64,000 bases of DNA from Pseudomonadota bacterium (GTDB lineage Archaea; Thermoplasmatota; SW-10-69-26; JACQPN01; JAJPHT01), in the NCBI GenBank assembly GCA_021325135.1, contig JAJPHT010000027.1, forward strand, positions 1 to 64,000, in the 5' to 3' direction. This document shows positions 7,535 to 15,759 of the stretch, piece by piece (the first letter of the stretch is position 1; every line of letters begins with the position of its first letter). Below the pieces are notes generated by a model, which saw only the letters and a list, made by a program, of their open reading frames with translations, was not told the DNA's origin and searched no databases. The position numbers and the translations under genes are program-made.

Positions 7535-8693
7535 GCTCGCGCTCCTGGCGGCCCTCGCGGCGCTGGCGCCCCTGGCCGCCGCGCACGCCGACCCCTCCGA
7601 GACGGTGTACGATCCCCTGACGCTGGACCTCCACGGCTGGCTCACGGCCGAGGGCGGCATCGCGGCGAGCCCGCCCGCGGAGGGGGGCGTCTACTTCCCC
7701 AGCTACACGCCCGCGGACCCGCCCTCGCACCTGGACTTCTCCATGAAGGCGCCCTCGCGCTTCGCGCCCGCGACGGGCCTCGACGTGCGCGTGCATCTCG
7801 TGGCGGACAAGCCCGTCGTGGCGCAGGACTCGGGGGGCAGCTCGTTCACGCTCACGCTCCTCGCGGACGGCGTGGCGGTGAAGGGCGCCTCGCGCACGCT
7901 CTCGCTGGGCCAGGCCGCCCTGGCGCCCGGGGCCTCGGCGGACCTGGCGACGACGCTGCCCGCCGCGGGCGTGACGTTCGACAAGGGCGCCACGCTCACG
8001 CTGCGCGTGGCGCCCCTCGCGCCCGCGCTGGCCGACGCGTCGCTCAAGGTCGCGGTGGGCGCCTCCGCCAACTCGCACGCGGACTTCCTCGCGGCGAAGC
8101 TCCCCGGCGTCCAGGACCTGGGGCTCGACGAGCCGCCGGGCGTCACGCTCTTCCTCCTCTCCGAGAGCACCTTCCAGCCGCGGGAGCCGGACGCCGCGCT
8201 GGTGACGCTCAGCGTGTCGCAGAACCAGACGGTCGCCCTCTCCAAGGTCGCGAGCGCGCCGGTGACCTACGTCGTCCTGCGCGGCGACCACAGCGTGGCC
8301 GAGGGGCGCGCGTTCCACGAGTTCCCCGACGCCGACGCCCGCAACGCGGCCGCGCACGTCTGGCGCGTCGGGACCCAGCGCGTGCGCGTGCACCCCGGCG
8401 TGGGCGTCGCGGTGCGCGTGAACGTGACCGCGGGCAGCGTCGTGGACGTCGTCTGCGAGAGCGTCTGCCCCGCGGGCGGCTGGAAGACGAGCCTACCCCC
8501 CTTGGCCGCCACCGTCACGCAAGGCGGCGTGGCCAGCGATCCCGCCGACGTGCTGATCCCTCCTCCGCGCAACACGGCGGGCATCCCCGTCTCGGGCGAC
8601 GCGCCGCCGGAGGAGAAGAAGGCGCCCGGCCCCGCGCTCCCCCTCGTGGCGGGCGCGGCGGGGCTTACCCTCATCCTCGCAAGGCGTCGCTGA
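7521..8693 (+). CDS. Secreted protein with C-terminal membrane anchor, oxidase partner
   Basis: This 390-aa protein has an N-terminal signal peptide, a beta-rich extracellular body and a C-terminal tail of proline-rich linker, hydrophobic helix and RRR. The tail resembles archaeal surface-anchor or CTERM-type sorting signals. The GTG start at 7521 lies inside the end of the multicopper oxidase gene, so the products are probably made together and may work as a surface complex. No enzymatic motif was seen. Its 3' end overlaps the convergent regulator gene by 23 bases. Confidence 0.75.
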   Translation: MCSRRLALLAALAALAPLAAAHADPSETVYDPLTLDLHGWLTAEGGIAASPPAEGGVYFPSYTPADPPSHLDFSMKAPSRFAPATGLDVRVHLVADKPVVAQDSGGSSFTLTLLADGVAVKGASRTLSLGQAALAPGASADLATTLPAAGVTFDKGATLTLRVAPLAPALADASLKVAVGASANSHADFLAAKLPGVQDLGLDEPPGVTLFLLSESTFQPREPDAALVTLSVSQNQTVALSKVASAPVTYVVLRGDHSVAEGRAFHEFPDADARNAAAHVWRVGTQRVRVHPGVGVAVRVNVTAGSVVDVVCESVCPAGGWKTSLPPLAATVTQGGVASDPADVLIPPPRNTAGIPVSGDAPPEEKKAPGPALPLVAGAAGLTLILARRR

Positions 8694-9327
8694 CGAGCTT
8701 GCGTTGCGCGGCGCGCAGGTGGTAGAGCGCGGTGGAGGCGGGCATCTTGAGCGCCTTCCCCACCTCGGCGATGCCGTTCCGGCGCGGCTGCGCGAAGTAG
8801 CCCAGCTTGTCCGCCTGCGCGAGCACGGCGCGCTCCCGCGGCGTGAGCAGCCGGGGCGGCGGCGCGGGCCCCGCGGCGCCCACCCTGGCGTAGCGCGGGA
8901 TGGCGGCGCCCTCCTGGCGCTCGGTGGATTCCTCCATCTCCCGCACGGCGGCGAGGAAGGCGGGGACGCGCGTCTCGGGGCGCGTGAGGATGCGCCACGT
9001 CGCGCCTTCGGCGGCCAGCTCGAAGCCCGCCAGCGTCTCGGGCCCCAGGGCGCGCTCGATCGCGGCGGCCATCCCCGTCGCGCGCTCCGAGGAGAAGAGG
9101 AGCAACCCCTCGCGCGACTCCTCCACGACCTCCACCCCTTCGCGGACGATCTCCTTCTTGACGACGCCCAGCGCGCGCCGCGAGCCCTGCCACTGCTGGA
9201 GCGCCGTCTGCCGGCCCCCCGCGACCTGGTGCTGGAGCGTCCGCATGGCGAGGCTGGGGTTGACCTGGACCAGGCGCTCCGCGCGCTGGGTCGGGTTGAG
9301 GGCGCGCCGCAGCACGATCTCCCGCAT
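8671..9327 (-). CDS. HTH_10 (bacterio-opsin activator type) transcriptional regulator
   Basis: The 218-aa protein ends in the archaeal HTH_10 DNA-binding domain (LTPRERAVLAQADKLGYF...LPxS-like ALYHLRAAQ). The N-terminal part, about 140 residues, matches the sensor region seen in this family (VNPSLAMRTLQ..., a RILTRPE segment). Such proteins are one-component regulators in euryarchaea. Convergence and overlap with the oxidase operon suggest, but do not prove, that it controls it. Confidence 0.8.
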   Translation of the reverse strand: MREIVLRRALNPTQRAERLVQVNPSLAMRTLQHQVAGGRQTALQQWQGSRRALGVVKKEIVREGVEVVEESREGLLLFSSERATGMAAAIERALGPETLAGFELAAEGATWRILTRPETRVPAFLAAVREMEESTERQEGAAIPRYARVGAAGPAPPPRLLTPRERAVLAQADKLGYFAQPRRNGIAEVGKALKMPASTALYHLRAAQRKLVSDALRG

Positions 9328-9370
9328 GCCTCAGGGAGCGCCCTGCATATGCTCAACCTTCCGGAAGGCG

Positions 9371-9550
9371 TCAGCCCTTCTTCTCGCCCTTCTCCTCGGG
9401 GACCTTCAGGCCCTTCCGGCGCGCCTCGTCCATGGCCGCGGCGACGGCCTGGTCCTGCTTCATCCCCTTGTCCTCCACGTGGTGCTTGACCTCCTCGTGG
9501 ATGAACTTCCGCGCTTCGTCGCTGTACCCTTCCTTGCCTTTCTCGGCCAT
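9371..9550 (-). CDS. Small basic/acidic protein, DUF6496-like
   Basis: A 59-aa frame translates to a hydrophilic helical protein ending in QAVAAAMDEARRKGLKVP followed by a Lys/Glu/Gly tail. The QA(I/V)AxAxxEARRKG pattern resembles the DUF6496 family of small proteins of unknown role. The start (MAEKGKEGYSDEARK) is the only ATG. The codon bias fits the genome. Confidence 0.6.
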   Translation of the reverse strand: MAEKGKEGYSDEARKFIHEEVKHHVEDKGMKQDQAVAAAMDEARRKGLKVPEEKGEKKG

Positions 9551-9605
9551 GCCGGGGGAACGCGGGCGCTGGAAGGGTGGTTGTTCTGGCCGGGTCGCCC
9601 ATGGC

Positions 9606-10574
9606 CTAGGGGAACGGCCGCGAGGCGAGGGCCACCTCGTGGACCGTCATGACGAAGTAGCCGTCGTTGGTGTGCGCGACGGGGGCGCTCACCTTCCAGT
9701 CGCCCGGGGCCGCGGGGTACTGCGCGCTGACGTAGACGCCTCCGCCCGAGGGCTGCGCGTCGGTGGCGGGCCCTCCGGAGGGGTACGCCGTGTTGTTGGG
9801 GTCCACCAGCTGATAGCCCCGCGCGTAGGTCTTCGCGCCGCCGGAGAAGGTGGCCTGGAGGAAGGTCTGGCGCTCGTCCACGTGGAACGTCTGCGTGTTG
9901 AGCGTCGCCACCGGGAAGACCGTGGTGCTGTTGAACACCTCCTTCGCGGTGGCGGTGACGACCTGCCCCGTCCAGTTCTCCACGTGGCGGCTCACGGTGA
10001 GGCCGTACCCCGCGGCGAACTCCAGGTGGCTCCACCACTTCAGCGCGGGGACGTAGTCGTAGGTCGCGTAGGGCTTGCCGTCCGCCTGCGCGACGATGGA
10101 GAAGCCGGGCGAGCCGCCCGCGGTGGCGATGGAGGGCGAGTAGGTCGCGGTCATCACGACGGAGAGCCCGTCCCACGTCGCGCTCCACCGCGAGCCGTCC
10201 TGCATGGGGAACGCGAAGAACGCCACGGGCTTGTCGTGCTGCGCGCCGGCGAGGTCGCTCGCCCGGATGCGGCCCACGTAGCTCACGTCGAGCATGGCGT
10301 CGTAGCCCGCCAGCGTCGGGTCGTCGGTGGAGAGCGCGTAGCCCTCGCCCGACGCGGCCGTGACGACCAGCGTGGCGCGGCCGCCGCCCTGGCTCGTCGT
10401 CTCCCACGCGTCGCCGACGCGCCAGACGGGCGCCAGGACGACCGTGGTGTTGTTCATGGCCGCGGGCCCCGTGGGCGTCGAGGGGCGCGGCTCCACGTTG
10501 GCGCTGGATATGGTGGACGGGCCGAGGCAGCCGGCGAGCCCGACGAGGAGGATCACCATGGCCGCCGCTCTCAA
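9606..10574 (-). CDS. Lipoprotein, unknown function
   Basis: A 322-aa lipoprotein (lipobox LVGLAGC) with a threonine/proline-rich linker and a long beta-rich domain rich in aromatic residues (RVGDAWETT, WSHLEFAAGYGL). No family was recognised. The TTG start at 10574 supplies an arginine in the signal peptide; the ATG at 10559 is the alternative. It stands alone between a small-protein gene and the divergent crotonase gene. Confidence 0.72.
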   Translation of the reverse strand: MRAAAMVILLVGLAGCLGPSTISSANVEPRPSTPTGPAAMNNTTVVLAPVWRVGDAWETTSQGGGRATLVVTAASGEGYALSTDDPTLAGYDAMLDVSYVGRIRASDLAGAQHDKPVAFFAFPMQDGSRWSATWDGLSVVMTATYSPSIATAGGSPGFSIVAQADGKPYATYDYVPALKWWSHLEFAAGYGLTVSRHVENWTGQVVTATAKEVFNSTTVFPVATLNTQTFHVDERQTFLQATFSGGAKTYARGYQLVDPNNTAYPSGGPATDAQPSGGGVYVSAQYPAAPGDWKVSAPVAHTNDGYFVMTVHEVALASRPFP

Positions 10575-10667
10575 GCCCTCACCGGGAGGGAGCAGGGGCC
10601 GGGGTGAGCATCAAGCCCTCGGAGGCCAGGGCAAACCCTCAAGGGCGCCCCTCGCCGTGGCGGCGCG

Positions 10668-11450
10668 ATGAACTACGAGAACCTGCTCGTGGAGCGCGAC
10701 GCCGGCGTGGCCGTCCTCACCGTGAACCGGCCCAAGGCGTTGAACGCGATGAACCAGGCGACGCTGCGCGAGCTGAAGGCCGCCATCGAGGAGCTTGACG
10801 CGGACCCGGGCGTGCAGGTGGTCGTCGTCACGGGCTCGGGCGAGAAGGCGTTCGTCGCGGGCGCGGACATCTCCGAGATGGCCTCCTTCGGGCCGCAGCA
10901 GGCCGAGGAGCACGCGCGGCGCGGGCAGGCCGTCGTCGCGGCCTTCGAGCGCTGCCGCAAGCCCGTCCTCGCGGCCATCAACGGCTACGCGCTTGGAGGC
11001 GGGCTGGAGCTTGCGCTGGCGTGCGATATCAGGATCGCCAGCGACAACGCGCAGATGGGCCTCCCCGAGGTGAGCCTCGCGACGATCCCCGGCTTCGGCG
11101 GCACGCAGCGGCTCTCGCGCGTCGCGGGCCTGGGCATGGCGCTGGAGCTGGTCATGACGGGCCGGCGCGTCAAGGCCGACGAGGCGCTGCGCATCGGCCT
11201 CGTGAACCGCGTCGTCCCCCAGGCCGAGCTTCTCGCGGCCGCCAAGCAGACGGCGCGCGACATCCTCGCCAACGGGCCCTACGCCGTGCGCCTTGCCAAG
11301 GAGGTCATCCGCCGCGGCGCCGAGACGGACCTGGAGCACGGCCTGGACATCGAGCAGAAGGCCTTCGGCCTGACCTTCGCGACGCACGACCAGAAGGAGG
11401 GCATGCGCGCCTTCCTGGAGAAGCGCAAGCCGTCGTGGAAGGGCGAGTAG
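10668..11450 (+). CDS. Enoyl-CoA hydratase/isomerase (crotonase family)
   Basis: This 260-aa enzyme would hydrate 2-enoyl-CoA to 3-hydroxyacyl-CoA in fatty or amino acid breakdown. The oxyanion-hole segments AGADI (about 64-68) and GGGLE (110-114) are present, and both catalytic glutamates are in place (Glu114 and Glu134, in GLPEVSLATIPGFGG). Length and layout match canonical short-chain enoyl-CoA hydratases. Exact substrate chain length cannot be judged. No other beta-oxidation gene is nearby. Confidence 0.92.
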   Translation: MNYENLLVERDAGVAVLTVNRPKALNAMNQATLRELKAAIEELDADPGVQVVVVTGSGEKAFVAGADISEMASFGPQQAEEHARRGQAVVAAFERCRKPVLAAINGYALGGGLELALACDIRIASDNAQMGLPEVSLATIPGFGGTQRLSRVAGLGMALELVMTGRRVKADEALRIGLVNRVVPQAELLAAAKQTARDILANGPYAVRLAKEVIRRGAETDLEHGLDIEQKAFGLTFATHDQKEGMRAFLEKRKPSWKGE

Positions 11451-11533
11451 GAGCGGGCTCCCGGGCGGCCAGCGGCGGCATTCACGACCTGTGAGCGCAC
11501 GTTCATGGTCCCGGGATCGTTGCACCTCCGGAG

Positions 11534-11761
11534 ATGAGCGAGGGAGACGGGCCCCCAAGCGACGCGGAGCTGCGTCTGGCCGAGCGCGAGGTGGACCTCG
11601 CGGCCAGGCAGACGCTCGACGCCCTGCAGCGCTGGCTTCTCGCCGACAACGCGACGCTGGCCCACGCGCAGGCGTGGCTTGAGGTCGCGCGCAGGCAGGA
11701 GGCCGAGGCCCGCGCCCGCCTGGAGCGGCTGCAGCGGGCGGCCGCCGGGAGCCACGCATGA
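11534..11761 (+). CDS. Short coiled-coil protein
   Basis: A 75-aa, almost wholly helical, charged protein with heptad-like spacing (LRLAEREVDLAARQTLDALQ). Its TGA overlaps the ATG of the following membrane protein gene (ATGA), so the two are translationally coupled and may interact. No family was recognised. Confidence 0.6.
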   Translation: MSEGDGPPSDAELRLAEREVDLAARQTLDALQRWLLADNATLAHAQAWLEVARRQEAEARARLERLQRAAAGSHA

Positions 11762-12423
11762 TCGCCGGCAGCGCCATCGACCTCGCCGTGGGCGCGCTGG
11801 CCCTCCTCGTCGCCGTCTGGTTCCTCGTCGCGTGGCGCAGGATCGGCGAGCCCCCGTTCCTCCTCTTCGCCGTGGGCCTCGCGCTCAAGGGCGTCGGCTA
11901 CGCGCTGGGCGACCCGGCCGAGTTCGCCATCGCGCACCGCGCCGCGACGCCGCTGGAGTCCGTGCGCCTCGCGTGCCTCTTCGCGGGGAACCTCGTCATG
12001 GTCGCCGCGTACCTCGGCGGGCAAGGCCATGCGCGTCGCGCCTGGCTCGTGGGCGGCTGGGGCGTCGCGGCGGCGGCCCTCGTCCTCGCCGCGCTGGACC
12101 TCCTCGTCCCGCCCCTGGGCGAGGTCGACCTCGCGACGCTCTCGCCCGCGCTCCACGGCCTCGCGGCCCTCGCCAACGTGGCCTGCGCCGTGCTGGCCTC
12201 GCAGGGCTTCCGCGCCTCCCCGCGCCCCACGCGCGCCCTCGTGCCCGCGGCGTTCCTCCTCTGGGGCCTCTCCAACTACACGTGGCTCCTCATCGACCTG
12301 GGCGCGCCCTCCTCCTTCGGCGCGTGGGTGCAGGCGTGGCGCTTCCTCGCGGTGCTCTTCATGCTCGCTGCGCTCATCGTGCCCGGCCGGTCGCCGGAGG
12401 TGACGCGGCCTGCCGAGGCGTGA
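11758..12423 (+). CDS. Polytopic membrane protein, unknown
   Basis: A 221-aa protein with about six or seven hydrophobic helices and short loops. It lacks transporter or enzyme motifs. It lies between a coupled coiled-coil protein gene and an overlapping winged-helix frame, which suggests a small signalling or sensor operon. This is inference from order only. Confidence 0.7.
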   Translation: MIAGSAIDLAVGALALLVAVWFLVAWRRIGEPPFLLFAVGLALKGVGYALGDPAEFAIAHRAATPLESVRLACLFAGNLVMVAAYLGGQGHARRAWLVGGWGVAAAALVLAALDLLVPPLGEVDLATLSPALHGLAALANVACAVLASQGFRASPRPTRALVPAAFLLWGLSNYTWLLIDLGAPSSFGAWVQAWRFLAVLFMLAALIVPGRSPEVTRPAEA

Positions 12424-12679
12424 GCGCTGGGGCGTCGTCGGCTCCATCCTGGAGGCCATCGAGCGCGAGCACGCCGAGCGCGGCGCCACGGCCCGCGTGA
12501 CCAACGTCGCCGTCCGCGCCAACGTGCCCTACGACCGCCTGGTGAGCTACCTGGAGAGCATGTCCGCCGCCGGGCTCGTCACGCTGGAGAAGATGCCCCG
12601 CCTCACCAAGGAGGGCGACGAGGTGCTCCGCCAGTACCGCCAGTGGATCGAGGTCGTGCGGCGCTACGGTTTCGTGTGA
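12410..12679 (+). CDS. Winged-helix protein (HTH_45-like) with unclear start
   Basis: The encoded domain (RWGVVGSILEAIEREHAERGATARVTNVAVR...GLVTLEKMPRLTKEGDEVL) looks like the small archaeal HTH_45-type winged helix, with a helical start, a recognition helix and a wing ending in TKEGDEVLRQYR. The first helix lies upstream of the only canonical start (GTG 12497). The frame is open back to 12404 with just a CTG at 12410. Translation may begin at that CTG, or by frameshifting from the end of the upstream membrane protein gene, which it overlaps. From GTG 12497 the product would be a 60-aa truncated domain. Confidence 0.6.
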   Translation: MPRRERWGVVGSILEAIEREHAERGATARVTNVAVRANVPYDRLVSYLESMSAAGLVTLEKMPRLTKEGDEVLRQYRQWIEVVRRYGFV

Positions 12680-12731
12680 GGGCGCTCGCCCCCCTGACGT
12701 CTTGATCGTCTGCCGGAACGGGGCTTCAACC

Positions 12732-13205
12732 TCAGGGGTCCGCGCCCCCCGAACCCCTCGCCCTGTGATATCGTTTCACCGCCAGCCCGTAGGCCTCGTC
12801 GATCCACGGCTTGACGCGCTCCCACGTCGCCTCGCCGGGTGATAGCACGCTGATCCAGGACAGGGGCGCGTAGAAGGGCTGCGGCGTGATGGCGTCGAGG
12901 GCCGCGAAGTCGTGCCCCGTCGCCACCGGGCCCCCCTCGCGGTTCCAGCCGGGCTCGGGCCCGAAGAGGGAGCGGTACGTCTCGCGGGAGACGCCGAGGC
13001 TCAGCCGGAAGACGCCCGGCCGCGACAGGTTGGACACCTGGTCGTACCCGTCGGTGAGCACGAGGGTCATGAACGGCTGGCGGCGGTCGTGGGGCGTGTC
13101 GCGCTGGGGGTCGAAGTAGACGAAGTGGGCGTCCGGGGTCGTGAGGACGTCCAGCCCCTGGAAGCGTTCGACGACGTGCCGGAGGATCGCATCTGCGTCT
13201 GGCAT
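12732..13205 (-). CDS. DUF6194 family protein
   Basis: A 157-aa protein beginning MPDADAILRHVVERF, with the conserved pattern of DUF6194 proteins: a Phe-Asp-Pro motif, DGYDQVSNLSRPGVFRLSLGVSRETYRSLFG, a HDFAALD segment and a SWISVLSP segment. The function of the family is unknown. A much longer frame extends upstream, but the family similarity starts exactly at this ATG. Confidence 0.8.
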   Translation of the reverse strand: MPDADAILRHVVERFQGLDVLTTPDAHFVYFDPQRDTPHDRRQPFMTLVLTDGYDQVSNLSRPGVFRLSLGVSRETYRSLFGPEPGWNREGGPVATGHDFAALDAITPQPFYAPLSWISVLSPGEATWERVKPWIDEAYGLAVKRYHRARGSGGADP

Positions 13206-13413
13206 GAGGGCCGCAACGACGCGCCATCCATGGCCTTTTCCACGGAAGGCTGCGGATTCCGCCTGCGGCGGCCGCGGGAATTCGTGGCCAGACAGGCGGA
13301 ATCGGTGAAAGGGGGGACCGCGGGGACTAGGGCTGCTTGCCCCCGCGGTTCGAGCCTTCCTGCCCTTTCCCCCGCTATCTGTTCTCTGCCACGTCCCCGG
13401 GTGAACAAGGGGT

Positions 13414-13438
13414 GAAGGGTCCCTCGTCAAAACCCTTC
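13414..13438. promoter_or_regulatory. GAAGGGT/ACCCTTC inverted repeat upstream of a secreted protein gene
   Basis: The half-sites GAAGGGT (13414-13420) and ACCCTTC (13432-13438) repeat the core of the tup palindrome at 4626, here with an 11-base spacer. They lie 50-75 bases before the ATG at 13489. The rest of this 283-base gap (13206-13488) shows no gene. It may be a regulatory site or simply a shared promoter-proximal string. Confidence 0.3.
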
Positions 13439-13488
13439 CAACGTGGGCATGAGCCCCCGCGCGCTGCTTCCGGTGCCGGGAACCTCCC

Positions 13489-14403
13489 ATGAAGACCCGA
13501 ACCCTGACCGTGGGCCTCCTGGCCCTTGCGACCCTCTCGGGCGCCTTCGCCGCGGCGTCCGACGACCCCAGCGCCGCGCCCGCCGTCTTCGGCATGGCCC
13601 TGGAGCCGAGCCAGATCGCCCTCCCCGTGGGCGGCGCGGCGACCGTGGGCCTCTACGCCGACGCGATGCACGACCTCGACCTGACGCTCTCCGCCTCCGG
13701 CGGCCAGGGCGGCGTCTCGGTGGCGCTCGCCTCGACGGCCTTCCACGTGCAGGCGGCCCACAGGAACGTCGCCACCTTCGCCGTGAAGGGCCTCGCCGCG
13801 GGCAACTACGTCGTCATGATCCGCGGCGACGACGGGGCCGGTGATATCAAGGAGCTGCCCCTCGCCGTGCGCGTCGTCGCCAACGAGACGCGCCCCGCCG
13901 CGGCGAGCACCTACAACGCGCCCCGCCCCACGTGGGGCATGAAGTGGGACCCCGCCGAGATGCGCGTGCAGCCCGGCCACGACTACGAGGCGGCGCTGCT
14001 CCTGCGCGGCTATCGCGCCATCGACGTCTCCCTCAGCGCCAAGAGCTACCCCGGCGCCGAGGTCGCCCTCGCGCAGGACGCCGCGCAGATCGCGCCCAAC
14101 GAGACGACGCGCGTCGCGGCCAGGATCCACGTGGACGACAACGCCACGGGCGAGATCGTCGTCTACGCCCAGGCGGGCTCGCCCGCCGACGCCGAGCGCC
14201 ACGACGCGCGCCTGGTCCTCCACGTCGTGCGCCCCACGGCGGAGGAGCCCAAGCCCGCGCCCACCGCGGCCCCGTCGTTCTGGGATCTGCTGCGGGCGTA
14301 CCTCGCCCAGCACGGCATCGCCCTCCAGGGCCACAAGGTGGTCATCCTGGTGCTGGACGACCAGGGGAACGCGACCCCCCTGACCCCCGGGAGCAGCGCT
14401 TAA
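13489..14403 (+). CDS. Secreted Ig-like domain protein
   Basis: A 304-aa exported protein with a signal peptide (to about Ala22) and two consecutive beta-sandwich-like repeats, each ending in a GNYVV/GEIVVY-type strand. It carries NET and NAT glycosylation sites. The C-terminus has no membrane helix but a short amphipathic segment (SFWDLLRAYLAQHGI). Its repeats resemble the extracellular part of the regulator encoded 40 bases downstream (PPGNYVVNVT). The two are therefore probably related and functionally linked. Confidence 0.72.
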   Translation: MKTRTLTVGLLALATLSGAFAAASDDPSAAPAVFGMALEPSQIALPVGGAATVGLYADAMHDLDLTLSASGGQGGVSVALASTAFHVQAAHRNVATFAVKGLAAGNYVVMIRGDDGAGDIKELPLAVRVVANETRPAAASTYNAPRPTWGMKWDPAEMRVQPGHDYEAALLLRGYRAIDVSLSAKSYPGAEVALAQDAAQIAPNETTRVAARIHVDDNATGEIVVYAQAGSPADAERHDARLVLHVVRPTAEEPKPAPTAAPSFWDLLRAYLAQHGIALQGHKVVILVLDDQGNATPLTPGSSA

Positions 14404-14442
14404 GCCAACCTGACGTCGAGGACTCCGGGGGACCCGCCTCTC

Positions 14443-15759
14443 ATGCGCCGCGCGCTCGCCATCCTCCTGCTCGTCGCCGCCTCCGGCCTCACGCCGGGCG
14501 ACGCGCGAGCCGTGGAAGGCGCGACCCCGGTCCTCGCCCTCACGCCCGCCAACGCCACGCTGCCCCAGGACGGCGGCGCGGGCCCGGTCCTCCTTCTCCA
14601 CAACCCCCTCGCGCGCCCCGTCACGCTCGCCTTGAGCAACGACACGGCGCCCTTCCTCATCGCCTACGAGACGCCCCAGGTCACCCTTGCGCCCAACGCG
14701 TCGGTGAAGGTGCGCTCCAGCTTCCACGTGCCGGGCACCGTCCCGCCGGGCAACTACGTGGTGAACGTCACCGCCGTCGAGGTGGCCGCCAACGGCACCG
14801 CGGCGCGGCTGCGCGCCCAGGCGCCCTTCGCGGTGAAGGTCGTGGCCAAGAGCGTCCCCACGCGCGCCGCCGCCGCGGGCGTCACGCTGCGCGTCGAGCC
14901 CGCGGAGGTGAACCTCACCTCGGGCGGCGAGGCCGTGGTGCGGCTCCTCGTGGCCAACGGCGGCGCCACGGCGTGGACGCCCGCCTTCCGCGTCCAGACG
15001 GAGGACCGCCTCACCGCGGAGCCCGCCTTCCCGCCCGCCCCCGTCGCGGGCGGCCACGCCGAGGAGATCGCCCTCGTCCTGCGCGACGCGGGCGGCGCCG
15101 CGCCGGGTGACAGCAACGCCTACGTCATCCCGGCGGACCCCGCCGTCTCGCCCGTCGCGTTCCGCGTCCACCTCGCGCAGGCCCCGGCGGCCGCCGCTGC
15201 GGCCGCACCTGCGGCCGCAGCCGGCGCGGGCTCCTCCCTCGCCGCGCCCGCCCTTGTGGCCGGCGGCGTCGCGGCGACGGGCGGCGTCGCGGCGGCCGCG
15301 CTGCTGCTGCGCCGGCGCTGGCCCTTCTTCGCCGCCGCGCTCTACACGCGCCTGAAGCCCAACCGCGTGCTGGACCAGCCGACGCGCGAGCGCATCGCGC
15401 AGATCGTCGGCGCCGAGCCCGGCATCGCGTTCAGCGACCTCGCGCGCCGGCTCGACCTGGGCTTCGGCGCGCTCACCTACCACGCGCAGGTCCTGGAGCG
15501 CTCCGGCGTGGTCTTCTCGGCGCGCGACGGCCAGCAGCGGCGCTTCTTCCCCGTGGCGGGTGGCTTCGTGAAGGGCTCGGGCAGCCTCTCCGAGCGCGCG
15601 CTGCAGGCGCTCCTCTCCGGCCCGCGCGGGCTCGCGGAACTCGCGCGCGAGCTGGGCGTGAGCCGACAGGCGCTGCACTACCACCTCAAGCGTCTCGCGG
15701 AGGAGGGGCGCGTCGTGGCGCGGGGGAACGGGCGCGCGGTGCGCTTTGAGCGCGCCTAG
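14443..15759 (+). CDS. Membrane-anchored regulator with two cytoplasmic winged helices
   Basis: This 438-aa protein has a signal peptide, an extracellular region of two Ig-like repeats, an alanine-rich linker and one membrane helix (about residues 272-290, followed by RRR). The cytoplasmic tail holds two winged-helix units (PTRERIAQIVGAEPGIAFSDLARRL... and SERALQALLSGPRGLAELARELG...). Such one-component transmembrane transcription regulators are common in Thermoplasmata-type archaea. The signal sensed and the target genes are unknown. The neighbouring secreted protein at 13489 shares the extracellular fold and may be its ligand or paralogue. Confidence 0.85.
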   Translation: MRRALAILLLVAASGLTPGDARAVEGATPVLALTPANATLPQDGGAGPVLLLHNPLARPVTLALSNDTAPFLIAYETPQVTLAPNASVKVRSSFHVPGTVPPGNYVVNVTAVEVAANGTAARLRAQAPFAVKVVAKSVPTRAAAAGVTLRVEPAEVNLTSGGEAVVRLLVANGGATAWTPAFRVQTEDRLTAEPAFPPAPVAGGHAEEIALVLRDAGGAAPGDSNAYVIPADPAVSPVAFRVHLAQAPAAAAAAAPAAAAGAGSSLAAPALVAGGVAATGGVAAAALLLRRRWPFFAAALYTRLKPNRVLDQPTRERIAQIVGAEPGIAFSDLARRLDLGFGALTYHAQVLERSGVVFSARDGQQRRFFPVAGGFVKGSGSLSERALQALLSGPRGLAELARELGVSRQALHYHLKRLAEEGRVVARGNGRAVRFERA

